Source of the DNA: Mangifera indica
Taxonomy: Eukaryota > Streptophyta > Magnoliopsida > Sapindales > Anacardiaceae
Assembly: GCF_011075055.1 (NCBI RefSeq)
Contig: NC_058137.1
Coordinates: 14,741,463-14,805,462 of the forward strand
Direction of reading: 5' to 3'
Length of the DNA stretch: 64,000 bases
The notes beneath the pieces are model-generated. The model saw nothing but the letters and a program-made list of their open reading frames with translations. It searched no databases and was not told the DNA's origin. Both the position numbers and the translations under genes were made by a program. Below are positions 50,107-60,638 of the stretch, piece after piece (the stretch's first letter is position 1; each line of letters begins with the position of its first letter).

Positions 50107-50286
50107 AGATTCAAGAAGAGCAGCCTCTTCCTCCTATAAAAACATACAAGCCATAAAATGAGTTTAGCCCAATTCAAGATTTAATGAAATAGTTATATGG
50201 AAAGATCAATTAATTACCACCAAGGCATTAAATTCGGTCTCTTCATCTATGGCGCTTATCACTGCTGGGTCCTCCAACAGATCCTG
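50107..50286 (-). CDS. Possible last two exons of an unrecognised minus-strand gene
   Basis: On the minus strand, a 66-bp open segment (about 50284-50219) is preceded by an AG acceptor (AAACAG) and followed by GTAATT. It encodes DLLEDPAVISAIDEETEFNA then LV. About 70 bp on, after TTTTATAG, a second segment (about 50140-50092) encodes EEEAALLESLLGKER and a stop. The acidic Glu/Leu-rich composition and codon quality look exonic, unlike the surroundings. I do not recognise the protein. No convincing upstream exons were found before the LTR at 51145. The gene may be a fragment, or its 5' part may lie further away. Confidence 0.35.
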
Positions 50287-51139
50287 TTTCAACCATTTTC
50301 AATTGGACCAAAATTAGTATCTTTATCATTCACTTTATAACTAACTGAACTAATTTTATTTTGTTGCACTTCTGGTGAAACCTGCTAGCAAAAAGATCCA
50401 AAGAATCTAAATATAGCTACTGTAACAGCCCAGATAAATGTTAAGAAAGATATTGTGGATTTATCTCTTATGCAGAAGTGGGTAGGACAATATCTAAGAA
50501 CGTAACTCTTGGAGCCCCACCGAAAGAAGCATTTATGGCAAGTTACATATACAGTAATTATGCAGTCTACTGATTCCCAAACCAATGCTCATTTTTATCG
50601 TTCTCCAAACCCTTTCAGGGTCTAATTCTGAAACCATCTAAATGCACAGAAATTCACCATCTAAATGCCATGTTTTGTACCATCATGAACTTCCAACAGC
50701 TTAGACAATAATTCAACCCCACAAAAGGATACATCTTCCATATGGAATTTCATTTCGGAGTATGAGAAGCTATGGCACTTGGCAAGGGAATCAATCATTT
50801 ATTTTTACTGCCAATTACTAGTTTTTTCTGTGTAAAAAGCTAGATAACTATACATTAAAGAGTTAATACAAAATTGTGTATATACACTAAAGTACCAAAA
50901 TATAATCGGATGAATTAATATAAAAAGTCAAGTTACACATTAAATGATAGTGAATGACATGACAACACAATATTACTGCTATGAAACTTTATATGTAAAG
51001 ACTTTGAATGTGTATTGTTATTCTACTTATATTACAATTAAAGATCAATGATTACTCCAACCACAATCTAAACATGAAAAAACTTAATATTTCACCCTTT
51101 AAAGTTGGATACCAGTGTCAAACAACAAAAAGCTTGCTA
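50287..51139. other. Non-coding stretch
   Basis: No supported gene. A 66-codon minus frame at 50385-50585 has no motif. The interval would be intronic if the exons at 50107-50286 are real. Confidence 0.3.
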
Positions 51140-51144
51140 CAACC

Positions 51145-51657
51145 TGTTAGGACTTATGCAATGCCACCCACAAAAAGGAAATGATTAGGAGCACATGAGG
51201 CACAAGCTCAGGGCAACAATTAGGGAGCACACAGATGTCATTCACACACAACCAAGGGCAGGACCACATGGAGGGGAAGGCACTGTGGCAAGAATTGAGA
51301 GGGACAGTTAGAGAATGAGCATAAATGAAGCTGGATGATGGAGTGAGGCAGCAAGGAACTAAGAAGAAAAACAATAGAATGAAAGTGGGGAGATTGTGAG
51401 GTTGTGATTCCCATTTACTTGTTTCTGCGGAGAATGAGGATATAATAGACTTGAATGTTCTGTATTTACATATATAACACCGATCAATATAAATTACTCT
51501 AATTTCTTCTTCATTCTGTGTTTATTGAACTGTTTGGTTGAGCATTTTTGTTGTGTTGCAGGTTTATAACAGAACAGCCTTGGTGGAGGAAGTAATGAAT
51601 TGCAGTGTTGAGTTGTAGAAACTGTAGAATTGAAGCAGTGAGTGCAGATACCTAACA
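51145..51657. mobile_element. Solo LTR, 513 bp, with exact 5-bp target duplication
   Basis: The block begins TGTTAGGACTTATGC and ends GATACCTAACA, giving TGTTAGG...CCTAACA ends. CAACC is found immediately before (51140-51144) and immediately after (51658-51662). There is no internal retrotransposon sequence, so this is a solo LTR left by recombination between two LTRs. A weak TATA-like region lies near 51470 (ACATATATAACACC). Orientation is not certain; plus is likely from that TATA position. Confidence 0.85.
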
Positions 51658-51709
51658 CAACCTCGTAAATTCAAGTTCACACTATACACAAAGTTCAACT
51701 TTATTCTCT

Positions 51710-52140
51710 GATACAAACTTTGGAAGAATTACACTCCAAAAGCTATTTGTTGGGATTTAAGAGACCAAAGGCATATAAGCTCTACACCAAAAAACAATAC
51801 TTACTGATATAGGATCCAAATCGCCTACCTTGTACTTGCAACCCTAACAAACAAAGCACCACGCTTCGCAACCCCAATACCCCATGGGTTGGCTGTGCGC
51901 TAGTTCTCTGCTAACCCTGAGCTAACACTGTAATGACAATTCACTACCAAAACAACATGATTGCAATTTGGAGACATGACAGTGATTTTGATACCGAATG
52001 ATACAAACCTTGTGAAAACCACATTTCAAAAACTAGTTATTGAGATTGATATGCTCAAAGTCATATAAACCTCATCCCAGAAGCCCATAATTTCTTATGT
52101 GAGATCCAAGTCTTATATCTTATACATGAGGTCCTAACAT
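51710..52140. repeat. Diverged direct repeat, about 130 bp, period about 295
   Basis: TGATACAAACTTTGGAAGAA at about 51710 and TGATACAAACCTTGTGAAAA at about 52000 each lead through AAAAGCTA/AAAACTAG, TTGGGATTTAAGAG/TTGAGATTGATATG, CATATAAGCTC/CATATAAACCTC and GGATCCAAAT/AGATCCAAGT. This sequence type is a dispersed repeat in many dicots. No coding function is visible. Confidence 0.55.
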
Positions 52141-52259
52141 AACTAAGAACAAAATCAAATATTTACCAGTATATACTAATGACTAACAATTAGTATTATT
52201 AAACAGAACACTAATACACTGATAGAATCTAGATGTAGTTCATCGCTTGTAAAATGAAA

Positions 52260-52440
52260 CTCTTCATTCAAAATATTCATGTTGCTCCCCTCATTTTATC
52301 ATTTCTAAGACTAAATTGAATAATGGAACTATCGTGGAGGATCCCAATAAAGTCATGAAGGAGGTGGTCAATCATTTTAGATACATCCTTATGGAATCCA
52401 TTAAGCATAGGCATTTTAAAGGGTTGGAAGAAATTGATTA
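52260..52440 (+). pseudogene. LINE ORF2 fragment
   Basis: One open frame reads FIISKTKLNNGTIVEDPNKVMKEVVNHFRYIL. This is the conserved linker before the reverse transcriptase of plant LINE ORF2 (family pattern: I-x-G/N-x-x-V/I-E-D-P-x-x-V-K-x-x-V-x-x-H-F). Only about 60 codons remain. It directly precedes the leader of the LINE at 52440-55470 and belongs to another, truncated LINE copy. Confidence 0.6.
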
Positions 52441-53495
52441 TGGTCAAGTTCCACCCATTCACAATCTTCTCCTTACCACCCATTCACTATCCACCTTCAC
52501 CATCTTTTCCATCACCCCTATCATTCTCTTCCCTCGTCCTAACCACCTCATATCTCTTCATCTCCCCCAATTTTGTTATCATTCTACCATTCCCATTCAC
52601 CCTCCTCTTTCACCCATCTTTGTTTTCCTACTCTTCCTTCTATTACTACTACTGTATTGTCCTGAAGTTGATTTGGTGAGTTGTTGGTCCTTTGTGAGGT
52701 GAAGAGCAGTAGTTTATTAGTGATGTAGATGCACGACTTGTGTTCAGTGTTCTTGGTCTGTTTTGGTGGCATGGTTCAATGTTGTCTTTCTGGATGCTTT
52801 TGGAGTGTCATGTTTGTTGTAATGTTTTCATCAATGTTGTGTTGTTGATATCTTGAGGCGTATACTGTGGTTTCCTCTTTCCAATCAGGTTTGTGTTTCT
52901 TCCATGCTAGAGTTTCTTCTTTATCTTGTTTCAAATTTTGGTTCCACCTGTTTCTCTTAGTTCTAAGTTGTGTGTGAGGTTAACTTTGCTGTCATTTTTA
53001 CCTTCTCTATCCAAGAATTTCCTTTGCCTAGGATTGCTATTTCCAAGCTTTGTTTCGTTACAAATGTTCTATAACATGCTACATCACTATCTACTTTCCT
53101 TTTTTTCTCATTTTTGTTTGTTTCTTTTTGTCCTTCACGTTTGTTTCACTCTTGTTTTCCTGTGCTTAACTTACTTTTGCCTTTATCTTTTCTCTATAAA
53201 TTCTATATTGTCCAATGTATACTATTCATTCTTCACTTCATTATGCCACTCACTGTCTTATGTCCTTATTAATTCTAACTTGGGCTTTATTGTCCTGGTT
53301 TTTATACTACAAATCACATTACTCATCTCCTTATAACTTACTTGCCACTTATTTGTTTTCCCCCTCTTATTCTTGATTGAATCTCAGCCCTCTTTGCAAG
53401 GCTATTGTCTTTTAGTTGTTCCATTTCGAGAGATTGCTTTTCCTACAAATTGATGTCCTTTTTACTATCCTTGTTGGTCTTCCCCTCTAGTCCTT
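52441..53495 (+). mobile_element. Pyrimidine-rich LINE leader
   Basis: Very C+T-rich sequence (52440-53480) leading directly to the ATG of LINE ORF1 at 53496. The minus-strand LINE at 5624-8650 has a similar pyrimidine-rich leader. The long open frames here (52316-52702 and 52926-53336) encode Phe/Leu/Ser/Pro-rich sequence caused by base composition and are not proteins. Confidence 0.45.
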
Positions 53496-55467
53496 ATGGA
53501 GTTCATTGGTAGTGCTTTGTCGAGTTGTGTTAGAAAGGAGGCTCTTGTTGATGTTAATGATACCTCAAATTCCTCCCCCTCTCCTCTTCTCTCCCTCCCC
53601 CCCCCCCCCCCCCCCTCCTCTTCCTCTCTTCCTTTCTCCTTCTAAAATGTAATTGTCTCCTTTGGTGGTATAAAGAATGAGTCGAATCCTTTTGTTTGCG
53701 TGGCAATTGTTGTGGATTGTGAAAAGTTGAATGATGCAAACAACCGAATGGAAATTGGGGATGTGTTGATTGTGACAAAAGAATGTGCTAAGAAGACCTA
53801 AGTTGTTGATGAGCATTTGACTAGTGTCAATCTTCAGGATTCTTCAAATGGTGTGGATCAAAGTAAGAAGACTAATCAAGTGGTGAATAGAGGCACGTGG
53901 AGAAATCTTTTCATTCAAAAAAAAAAAAAATCCAATGCAACCATGGAATGTTTCAAACCCAAGATTTGTGAGAACGGAAGAAAATGTGTCTCTCTTCCTA
54001 GTGAGGTGGTGGCATTGGCCATTAGAGGTTGAAAAACAGAGAAATTGCTTAATTGGATATTGCCTTGGAAGAAGGTTTCCATTCATGATGATTAAGAAAT
54101 TTGTGGGGATGGATTGGAACACCTTTGGAAAACTAGAAGTTGTCTTGAATGGACAAGGCTATTTCATCCTTTGGTTTCAAAATGAAGTTCATATGCTTGG
54201 AGCAACAAAGGGTGGTCCTTGGGATATTGTTAGCCAACCATTTTTGTCGAAAAAAATGGGACACTAATTAGAATCTTTCTAAGGAAAATCTGAAAAGTAC
54301 TGCCACTTAGGTTAAATTTTTTTGGGGTTCCATTGGAATTTTGTACCTAAAGGGTTGAGCTATTTACCTGGCTTTGGGGAGACCTTTGTATATGGGCTCA
54401 ATTATTGAAGAGTGGTCTAGAATTGAATATACGAGAATTTGAGTGAAGATGGAGTCGTCTTAAAAAGTTTTTGGAAGAGTTTGACTTGTTTATGCCAAAT
54501 GGTGAGAAGTTGGTTAAAAAGGTGGAGTAAAGTTGGAAGCCTTTTACATGCTTGTGGTGCAAATCTTTTGGGCATACAAGCAGAGAGTGGTGATGCTCCA
54601 AAAGATATTATCAATAAGTCCCAACAGGAATAGCTTGAGAAGAAAGAGCTTGAATGGAGACAAGTGTCTAGGAAAAAAGATTCAGCCTTAAAGAATCCAA
54701 GGGGTAGTGTGAACATAGATGATAAGGCCGAGGATAAGGCAAAGTTGTTCTAGTGAAGGCTAATACTTCCAATTGTATGAAGGTTGCTAATGGTTTTACC
54801 ATTCTTTGTGATGAAGCATCTGGCTTAGACGGAGAGTTGGAGGGTTTATGTGAGGAGAGATTATTAGAGGATAAATCAAAAGGGGGTGGTGTTATAAGTG
54901 GAAAGAAGAGTGAGAAAGAGAAGGGTACAAAAATGAGTAGTTGAAGGGGAAAGGGTGGAAATCACAAGGCTTGAATGTGAAGGGGAGAGAAAGAGTGGTA
55001 TTGAGAAAGATAATGGGCTTACATTAGGAGATCCCCGATAGGAGTTTCCTCGGTTGAAGAGGAGGTGACTGGTAAGGGTTTGGAAGGGAAGGATTGTGTT
55101 AGAACTCATATCTACATCTCTCGCAAAAATAAGAATCAAAGGGAGGGAAAAATCTCTAGGGCAAGTGGCAACAAAAAGGAAGAATAAATGGCATTTTTAT
55201 AGGATCTAGGACCACCAAACTTGAAAAATGCATGTGGCATTCCAACAACAAACTTGGTTGTCATGGAGCATAAAGAGGAGGAAAAGTAGAGGTGAATATA
55301 GTTGAGAATTGATAGAAAATTGGAGTGGGATTGTAATGGAACCCTAATAATGAAGGTTTATGAGCACAAGCCCAAAAATGCAAATAAAGGCAGAAATCAG
55401 GAGGGCAGTTTGGAAAATTCAGAAGATATTGAAGCTACTAATTTTGGTCATCCAAAAGACACGTAGG
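53496..55467 (+). pseudogene. LINE ORF1 (DUF4283 and zinc knuckle), broken
   Basis: It starts MEFIGSALSSCVRKEAL at 53496 and crosses a 19-C tract. The DUF4283 domain (about 53935-54400) contains NCLIGYCLGRRFPFMMIKKFVG, LNGQGYFILWFQNE and GGPWDIVSQPF, then the linker FFGVPLEF. A degenerate knuckle (FTCLWCKSFGHTSREW) lies near 54540-54590. A Lys/Glu-rich tail ends in EATNFGHPKDT and a stop at about 55467. Several frameshifts and stops occur. No ORF2 follows because a gypsy LTR takes over. Confidence 0.75.
53597..53615. repeat. Poly-C tract of 19 bases
   Basis: An uninterrupted run of 19 cytosines in a CTCCC-rich context inside the LINE ORF1. It encodes polyproline in the ORF1 frame. Such runs are rare in plant DNA and prone to length change, and sequencing error is possible here. 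Confidence 0.8.
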
Positions 55468-55712
55468 GCAGTAGATAGATCCCAACATATAAGAGGAAAC
55501 AAAGAAGATAATAGACAGAAAAATATATTATTATTGATTTGGGGAATATTGTTATTAATATAGAAAATATTGATATTGATTTTGTTTTCTAAAATAACTC
55601 TATGCTTTGATTTAAATTCCTTCCGAAGGGAGGCTAGACTATTCTGGTTATTGTGATGAATTATAATTAGTGTTATTAATAGAATTGTTATTTCTTTATT
55701 TCTTCGCTGTTG
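55468..55712 (+). mobile_element. Ty3/gypsy 5' LTR, left piece
   Basis: This stretch and 60813-60982 read as one LTR once the copia insertion is removed. Left of the copia is ...TTCTTCGCTGTTGAATTG and right of it AATTGCTTGAGTTG. The right piece ends ...AATTACAATGCA, directly followed by a TGGTATCA primer-binding site. The LTR start, near the end of the LINE ORF1, is not defined exactly. Confidence 0.5.
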
Positions 55713-55717
55713 AATTG
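55713..55717. repeat. Target duplication AATTG, left copy
   Basis: AATTG here and at 60813-60817 exactly flank the copia element. This is the standard 5-bp host duplication of LTR retrotransposons and fixes the element ends at 55718 and 60812. Confidence 0.9.
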
Positions 55718-55907
55718 TATGAATTCAGAATATTGTTTTTCTTATGATTCAGAAAACAAAATGTTACAATATATACAATTACAAGGAAGATATAAAAGGA
55801 AATAAATCAAATCAAATCCTTAAAATACAAATCCTATCCTAATATGGTTTGATAACCTTCCTAATATAACTAAATACAACTCAACATTAACAAAATACAA
55901 TTCAACA
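55718..55907 (-). repeat. Copia 3' LTR (190 bp)
   Basis: On the minus strand it runs TGTTGAATTGTATTTTG...TGAATTCATA. It is nearly identical to the 174-bp LTR at 60639-60812 except for a 21-bp extra block near its start (TTAACAAAATACAATTCAACA on the plus strand), a 5-bp gap and several substitutions. The extra block is a partial duplication of the LTR start. Confidence 0.9.
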
Positions 55908-55922
55908 CTCCCCTTCAAGCTG
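55908..55922 (-). other. Copia polypurine tract
   Basis: The minus strand reads CAGCTTGAAGGGGAG immediately before the 3' LTR, the plus-strand primer typical of plant copia elements. A similar tract (CAGCTTGAGGGGAAG) precedes the LTR at 62825. Confidence 0.85.
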
Positions 55923-55949
55923 GAGCATATAAATCGTATGCACCAAGCT

Positions 55950-56420
55950 TGTTACAAATGAAACTAATTCGAGGTCCTCGAAGAGATTTAGTAAGTATAT
56001 CAGCTAGCTAATCATTTGAACTGATATAACTTATAGAGATACACCCTGACAGAATCTTTTCTCGAACAAAATGACAATCGATTTCTACAAACTTTAATTC
56101 TTGTGATATTTCTACAAACTTTAATTCTTGAATCAACTGCTTCAACCAGATAAGCTCGCAAGTGACTAAGGCTATAGCACGATATTCTGCTTTTACGCTA
56201 GATCTGACAACAACATCTTGTTTTTTACTTTTCCATGATACTAGATTTCCTCCAACTAATACATAATACCCAGAAGTAGAACGTCTGTCTGATGGAGAAC
56301 CTGCCCAATCAGCATTTGAATATCCAACGATCAGAGTATGTCCTTTATTCTAGTATAACAATCCTTTTCTAGGTGCCCTCTTACTGTACCTCAAAATCCA
56401 AATAACTACATTCTAATGAC
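55950..56420 (-). pseudogene. Copia RNase H relic
   Basis: Minus-strand motifs in order are LNYLTITRSDISFAV, GYSNADWAGSP, RRSTSGYYV, SWKSKKQDVVVRSSVKAEYRA and LADILTKSLRGPRI, the normal copia RNase H series. ELKFVEI is present twice, caused by a 27-bp direct duplication (about 56078-56131). The following segment with the family's CDNQAA motif is deleted, whereas the related fragment at 62580 keeps it. Confidence 0.8.
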
Positions 56421-56499
56421 TGTCACATAGAGACTAAAGGAATTGACTTACAACACTAACAGCAAAAGAAATATCCGATCGTGTGATAGTGAGATAATT

Positions 56500-57579
56500 G
56501 AGTTTTTCAACTAGCCCCCGATATCTCCCAGAATCTGCAAGTGGCTCCCCTTACCCAGGTAAGAGCTTAGTATTAAGGTCCATGGGAAAGTCTATAGGTT
56601 TGCAATTTGACATTCCTGTTTCTTTCAGAATATCCAATGCATACTTCCTTTGAGAGATGACAATTCCAGATTTAGACTGGGCGACTTCTGTACCAAGAAA
56701 ATATCTGAGTGGACCCAAATCTTTAGTTTGAAAATGACTAAGCAAATGCTTCTTTAATTGCTCAATACCCTCTTAATCACTTCCTGTAATAACAATATCA
56801 TCAACATAGACCACTAGATAGATACATTGTCTCTGTGGAGTTTATCTATAGAACACTGAATGATCAAATTCACTTCGTAGTATGCCGAATTCTTGAATAA
56901 TAATACTAAATTGACCAAACCAGACGCGAGGAGATTGTTTTAAGCCATATAGAGAACGACGAAGCTTACAAACAAATCCAGACTCTCCCTAAGCAACAAA
57001 ACCAGGAGGTTACTCTATATAAATCTCTTCTTGCAATTCACCATGAAGAAAAGCATTCTTGATGTCTAACTGATGCAAAGGCCAATGGCGAATGGCAATT
57101 ATAGATAAAAATAGGCGAACAGAGGACATTTTAGCAACAGGAGAGAAAGTTTCATAATAATCAAGCCCATATGTCTGAGTGTATCCTTTAGCAACCAACC
57201 GCACTTTCAATCTGTCAACCTGACCATCAAGACCAACTTTAATAATATAGATCCACCTACATGCAACTGTTGAGTGACCAAGGGGCAATAGAACTAGTTC
57301 CCAAGTATTATTAGCATGTAGAGCAGATATCTCATCCACCATTGCTTGTCGCCATCCGAGATCAGATAATACCTCATGAACAGTAGCAGGGATAGATACA
57401 GAGGATAAAGTAGATACAAAAACATAGTATGGTGAAAATAAACGATGACAATTAAGAAAATTATAGATGGGATAAGGATTACGAGTTGAGTGCATACCTT
57501 TAAGAATGGCTATGGGAAATTGATCAACAGGAGGTAAGACCGCTGTGACAGAGGATTCTAGAGCAGGAAGGGGGTGCAC
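56500..57579 (-). pseudogene. Copia reverse transcriptase relic
   Basis: The open piece 57579-57010 contains [55 protein letters not shown] and [21 protein letters not shown]. Beyond stops come SLYGLKQSPRVWF and the catalytic YVDD box (56797-56808), then KDLGPLRYFLGTEVA. The YVDD is intact, but stops follow IYIE and, seven codons later, another interrupts the PPGFVA-GES stretch. The enzyme cannot be made. Confidence 0.9.
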
Positions 57580-57679
57580 CGGGTTCGGAGAGATTGACTC
57601 ACCTAAAGGAGGAGCAAGGCCATCACTTGTAGAAGGACTAGTGAGTGTAAGATCTACACTAGTCGGAGAACGGTTAGAC

Positions 57680-58601
57680 TCAAAACGTGAATCTAGTAGA
57701 GGACAATGTAAGGAACAGGAAAAACTTCTGTGATAGGAGGCTTGTCCAATTGAGAAGAAGACGAAAAATAAAAAGAAGACTCAAAAAATGTAACGTCTGC
57801 AGAAAAGTAATAGCAACGTGTGTCAGAAGAATAACATCGATAACCCTTCTGAAGACGCGAGTATCCAAGGAAGACATATTTAATAGAACAAGCAGACAAT
57901 TTATCTTGACCAAGAGATAAATCATGAACAAAACACGTACATCTGAAGACATAAGGTTGAAGAGGAAACAACAACTGATCAGGATATAAAATAGAATGAG
58001 GTACCTAATTTGCAAAACTGAAGAAGACATTTGATTAATTAAGAAGCAAGCAGTGAGAACAGCATCTGCCAAAAATATAAGGTGCATGACTATGTATGAG
58101 TAAGGTATGGGCAATTTCAATAAGATACCGATTTTTACGTTCAGTAATTCCATTTTGCTACGGAGTATCAGCATAGAAGGATTGATGTAAAATGCCCTTG
58201 GATGACATTAATTTAGTAAATGGAGTGGAAAAATATTCATTTGCATTATCACTACGTAATGTATGAATAGTAGTGGAGAATTGTGTTTCAACTTCAGTAT
58301 AAAAAGATTCAAAAATAAAAAATAATTCAGATATATTTTTCATTAAAAATAACCAAATGCAACATGAATGATCATCAATAAATGTAACAAAATATTGAAA
58401 ACCCAAAACAGACATGACTTAACTAAGACCCCAAACATCGGAATTGACTAACTCAAAGGGCGATGTAGCCCGTTTATTAACACATTTTGGAAACGATATA
58501 CGAATATGTTTTCCAAGCTGACAGGACTCGCAATTAAAGGACGATAAATGTGTCAAACTAGGAACCATCTTCTGTAGTTTGGATAAACTAGGGTGTCCCA
58601 A
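57680..58601 (-). pseudogene. Copia integrase relic
   Basis: 58601-58419 carries the zinc-binding end (GHPSLSKLQK...FNCESCQLGKH) and the first catalytic Asp in SDVWG. 58415-58158 carries FVTFIDDHS and the second Asp in LRSDNANEYF. After an in-frame TAG, QNGITERKNR holds the catalytic Glu (about 58120). A frameshift near 58020 leads to the C-terminal region with CVFLGYS-like KYVFLGYSRLQKGYRCY. All three D,D-E residues remain but the frame is broken. Confidence 0.85.
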
Positions 58602-58703
58602 ACAATTGTAAAGAAGTGTCGGAGACTCAGTGATGACACATGCTACAAAATCAGGTGGACTTAGTCAGTAAAGGCCCTGTGACTCACGTCCTATGTCAAT
58701 CAT

Positions 58704-59021
58704 TCAGCCCGTACTATGGTCCTTTATAAGAACAAAGTCATTAGTAAAGGTAATTGTACAATTTAGGAAACGAGTAAGTTTGCTAACAGAAACAAGATTA
58801 AACGGACAGTCAGAGAGATAAAAGACAGATTCCAAATGCAACAGTGGGAGAGGATAGGCACAACCTACTGCCTTTGTAGTAACAACAGATCCATTAGCTA
58901 ATATTACAGTAGGTAATGAAGTAGACTTAGTAAAGTGAGAAAATAGACAGGGGTTACCAGAGATGTGATCAGAGGCATCGGAATCAAGGACCCATGGCTC
59001 GAACGAAGAAGAGTAAGGCAC
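58704..59021 (-). pseudogene. Copia aspartic protease relic with altered active site
   Basis: The open frame begins SSSFEPWVLDSDASDHISG and continues LPTVILANGSVVTTKAVG, LESVFYLSDCPFNLVSVSKL, a standard copia protease and linker. The family active site is D-S/T-G-A; here the glycine reads aspartate (LDSDAS). Glycine at this position is essentially invariant in retroviral-type proteases, so activity is unlikely. A TGA closes the frame at DHSTG, where the family continues into the integrase linker. Confidence 0.85.
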
Positions 59022-59218
59022 ACAACTGAATTACCCGAATAAGCAATCGAAGCAAATAGAAGATGAAGATTGTTTTGTTGTTTGATATCGGAGATAGTCT
59101 TCAAGATTAGCACCTGTGAGTGTCAAAGATGGTGGAGACTACAATCTAGAGGAGTCAATAGGAGAATCAGATGTCTAAACAATATTAGCGGTTCGAAGAG
59201 GACGACCATGGAACTTAT

Positions 59219-59981
59219 AACAGTTGTCTCTAAAGTGACCCCATCTATTACAATAACTGCACTTTGGTCGATTTCCCCAGCCATCACGCTCACCTGACTA
59301 TTGATTCTAGGAGACAAGGGCAGATGAGTCAAAATTAGGGGAACCAAAAGATCTAGTCATAACTTCTGGGGAAAGCACACGAAATAGACAAGCAAAGACT
59401 TCATCAAGAGTAAGGACAACACCACTAACAAGAATTTGATCTCAAACATGAATAAGATCAGGACTAATGGTCGTCAATTTGAGAATCATAAAGAATTTGT
59501 CTCGCTAGGCTAAGTCTTCAGCTGCAGTTTTACCAAAAGGTAACAATAAATTGAATTCAGTCTTCAAAGATGCCATCCGATCCAGAAAATCAGACATACC
59601 CATGTCATGTTGTTTTAAAGTGACCAAAGTCGATACAACATAGTATAACTGTTGAATATCATTGGTGTATAGAAGTTTGGCTTAAGTCTAGATGTCATTG
59701 CATGTCCTATATGCATTGAAAATAGAATGGAGTTAAGGATCAATGGTATACCATAGCATGCTACATAATAAAGCATCAGTCCTAGTCCATACAGTTTTAT
59801 CAGATGTAATATCCTCAACCTTCTTAGTAAGATGGTCTTCAAGACCCTGTCCCATGCACCATAATTCAACGGATGCAGCCCATGAAGCATAATTATTGAT
59901 CCCTATTAATTTTTTCGTAGTAATTACTAGAAGAGAATTAAAAGGAAAGAGAGAACCTAGTTTGGAGCTTTCAACAGACAT
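59219..59981 (-). pseudogene. Copia gag relic
   Basis: It starts MSVESSKLGSLF at 59981 and runs LIGINNYASWAASVELWCMGQGLEDHL to a stop at 59735. In other frames it continues through HDMGMSDFLDRMASLKTEFNLLLPFG to a zinc knuckle CSYCNRWGHFRDNC (about 59262-59221, CCHC ligands intact). Domain order is that of a UBN2-type copia gag. Frame changes separate the parts. Confidence 0.8.
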
Positions 59982-60626
59982 GGTGAATCACAAATCAGAG
60001 AACAGAAGAAGCTTTCTGAAAAAAGTAAAGATTCGTAGAAACCGAGGCTCACAAACTGATCAGAACATTGTTGAATAGTGAAACAAAGCCTGTTGGATGC
60101 ATGAACAAAGGAGGAACTGTTCGGTGACGTCACTAGCAGCGCGTGGAGCAACCAGTGAAGGTGGGTCTTCAATAGAAATGATCACCGGCTTCTGCTGAGT
60201 CAATTGGTGTCGGCAGTGTAGTCGCATGTGCAATAGAACAGTAGATCGGAGATTATGTTTCAAGAAGATAAACGGTAGGCGTGTGCAACAGATTCCGACG
60301 TCTGATGACTGCAAGCTTACCACAAATTTATTCGTCGACGTCGTCTGAGTTCAACGGAAGAAGCAATGTCGTTGTACTGTCGCCAGAACAGGAGATCGAC
60401 GTCTGAAGATACCGAGAGAACGAGCAACGCGTGTAGGTGCGTGGAGCGGCGAACAATGATTCTATTTTGACGGATGTGTCGGCGAGAGAACCCTGGTCAC
60501 ACTAATATAAGCATGATCACCGAAAAATGATAGAAGCTCAACAATCAGAGAAACAGTGGAGAAAGGACTTGGATTCGCCGGAAACAAAATTGAGAACGCC
60601 GGAAAAGTTTTAAATGCGTAATGTAG

Positions 60627-60638
60627 GCTCTGATACCA
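60627..60638 (-). promoter_or_regulatory. Copia primer-binding site
   Basis: The minus strand reads TGGTATCAGAGC, a perfect match to the site complementary to initiator methionine tRNA. It directly abuts the 5' LTR at 60639, which supports an LTR ending in ...TTCATA. Confidence 0.9.

Noticed and set aside
52316..53336. 128- and 136-codon plus-strand frames
   Set aside because: Their Phe/Leu/Ser/Pro content follows from the C+T-rich LINE leader; only the first 60 codons of the earlier one match a LINE ORF2.
56551..59981. An intact, active copia polyprotein
   Set aside because: Multiple in-frame stops and frameshifts in gag, integrase, reverse transcriptase and RNase H, and the altered protease box.
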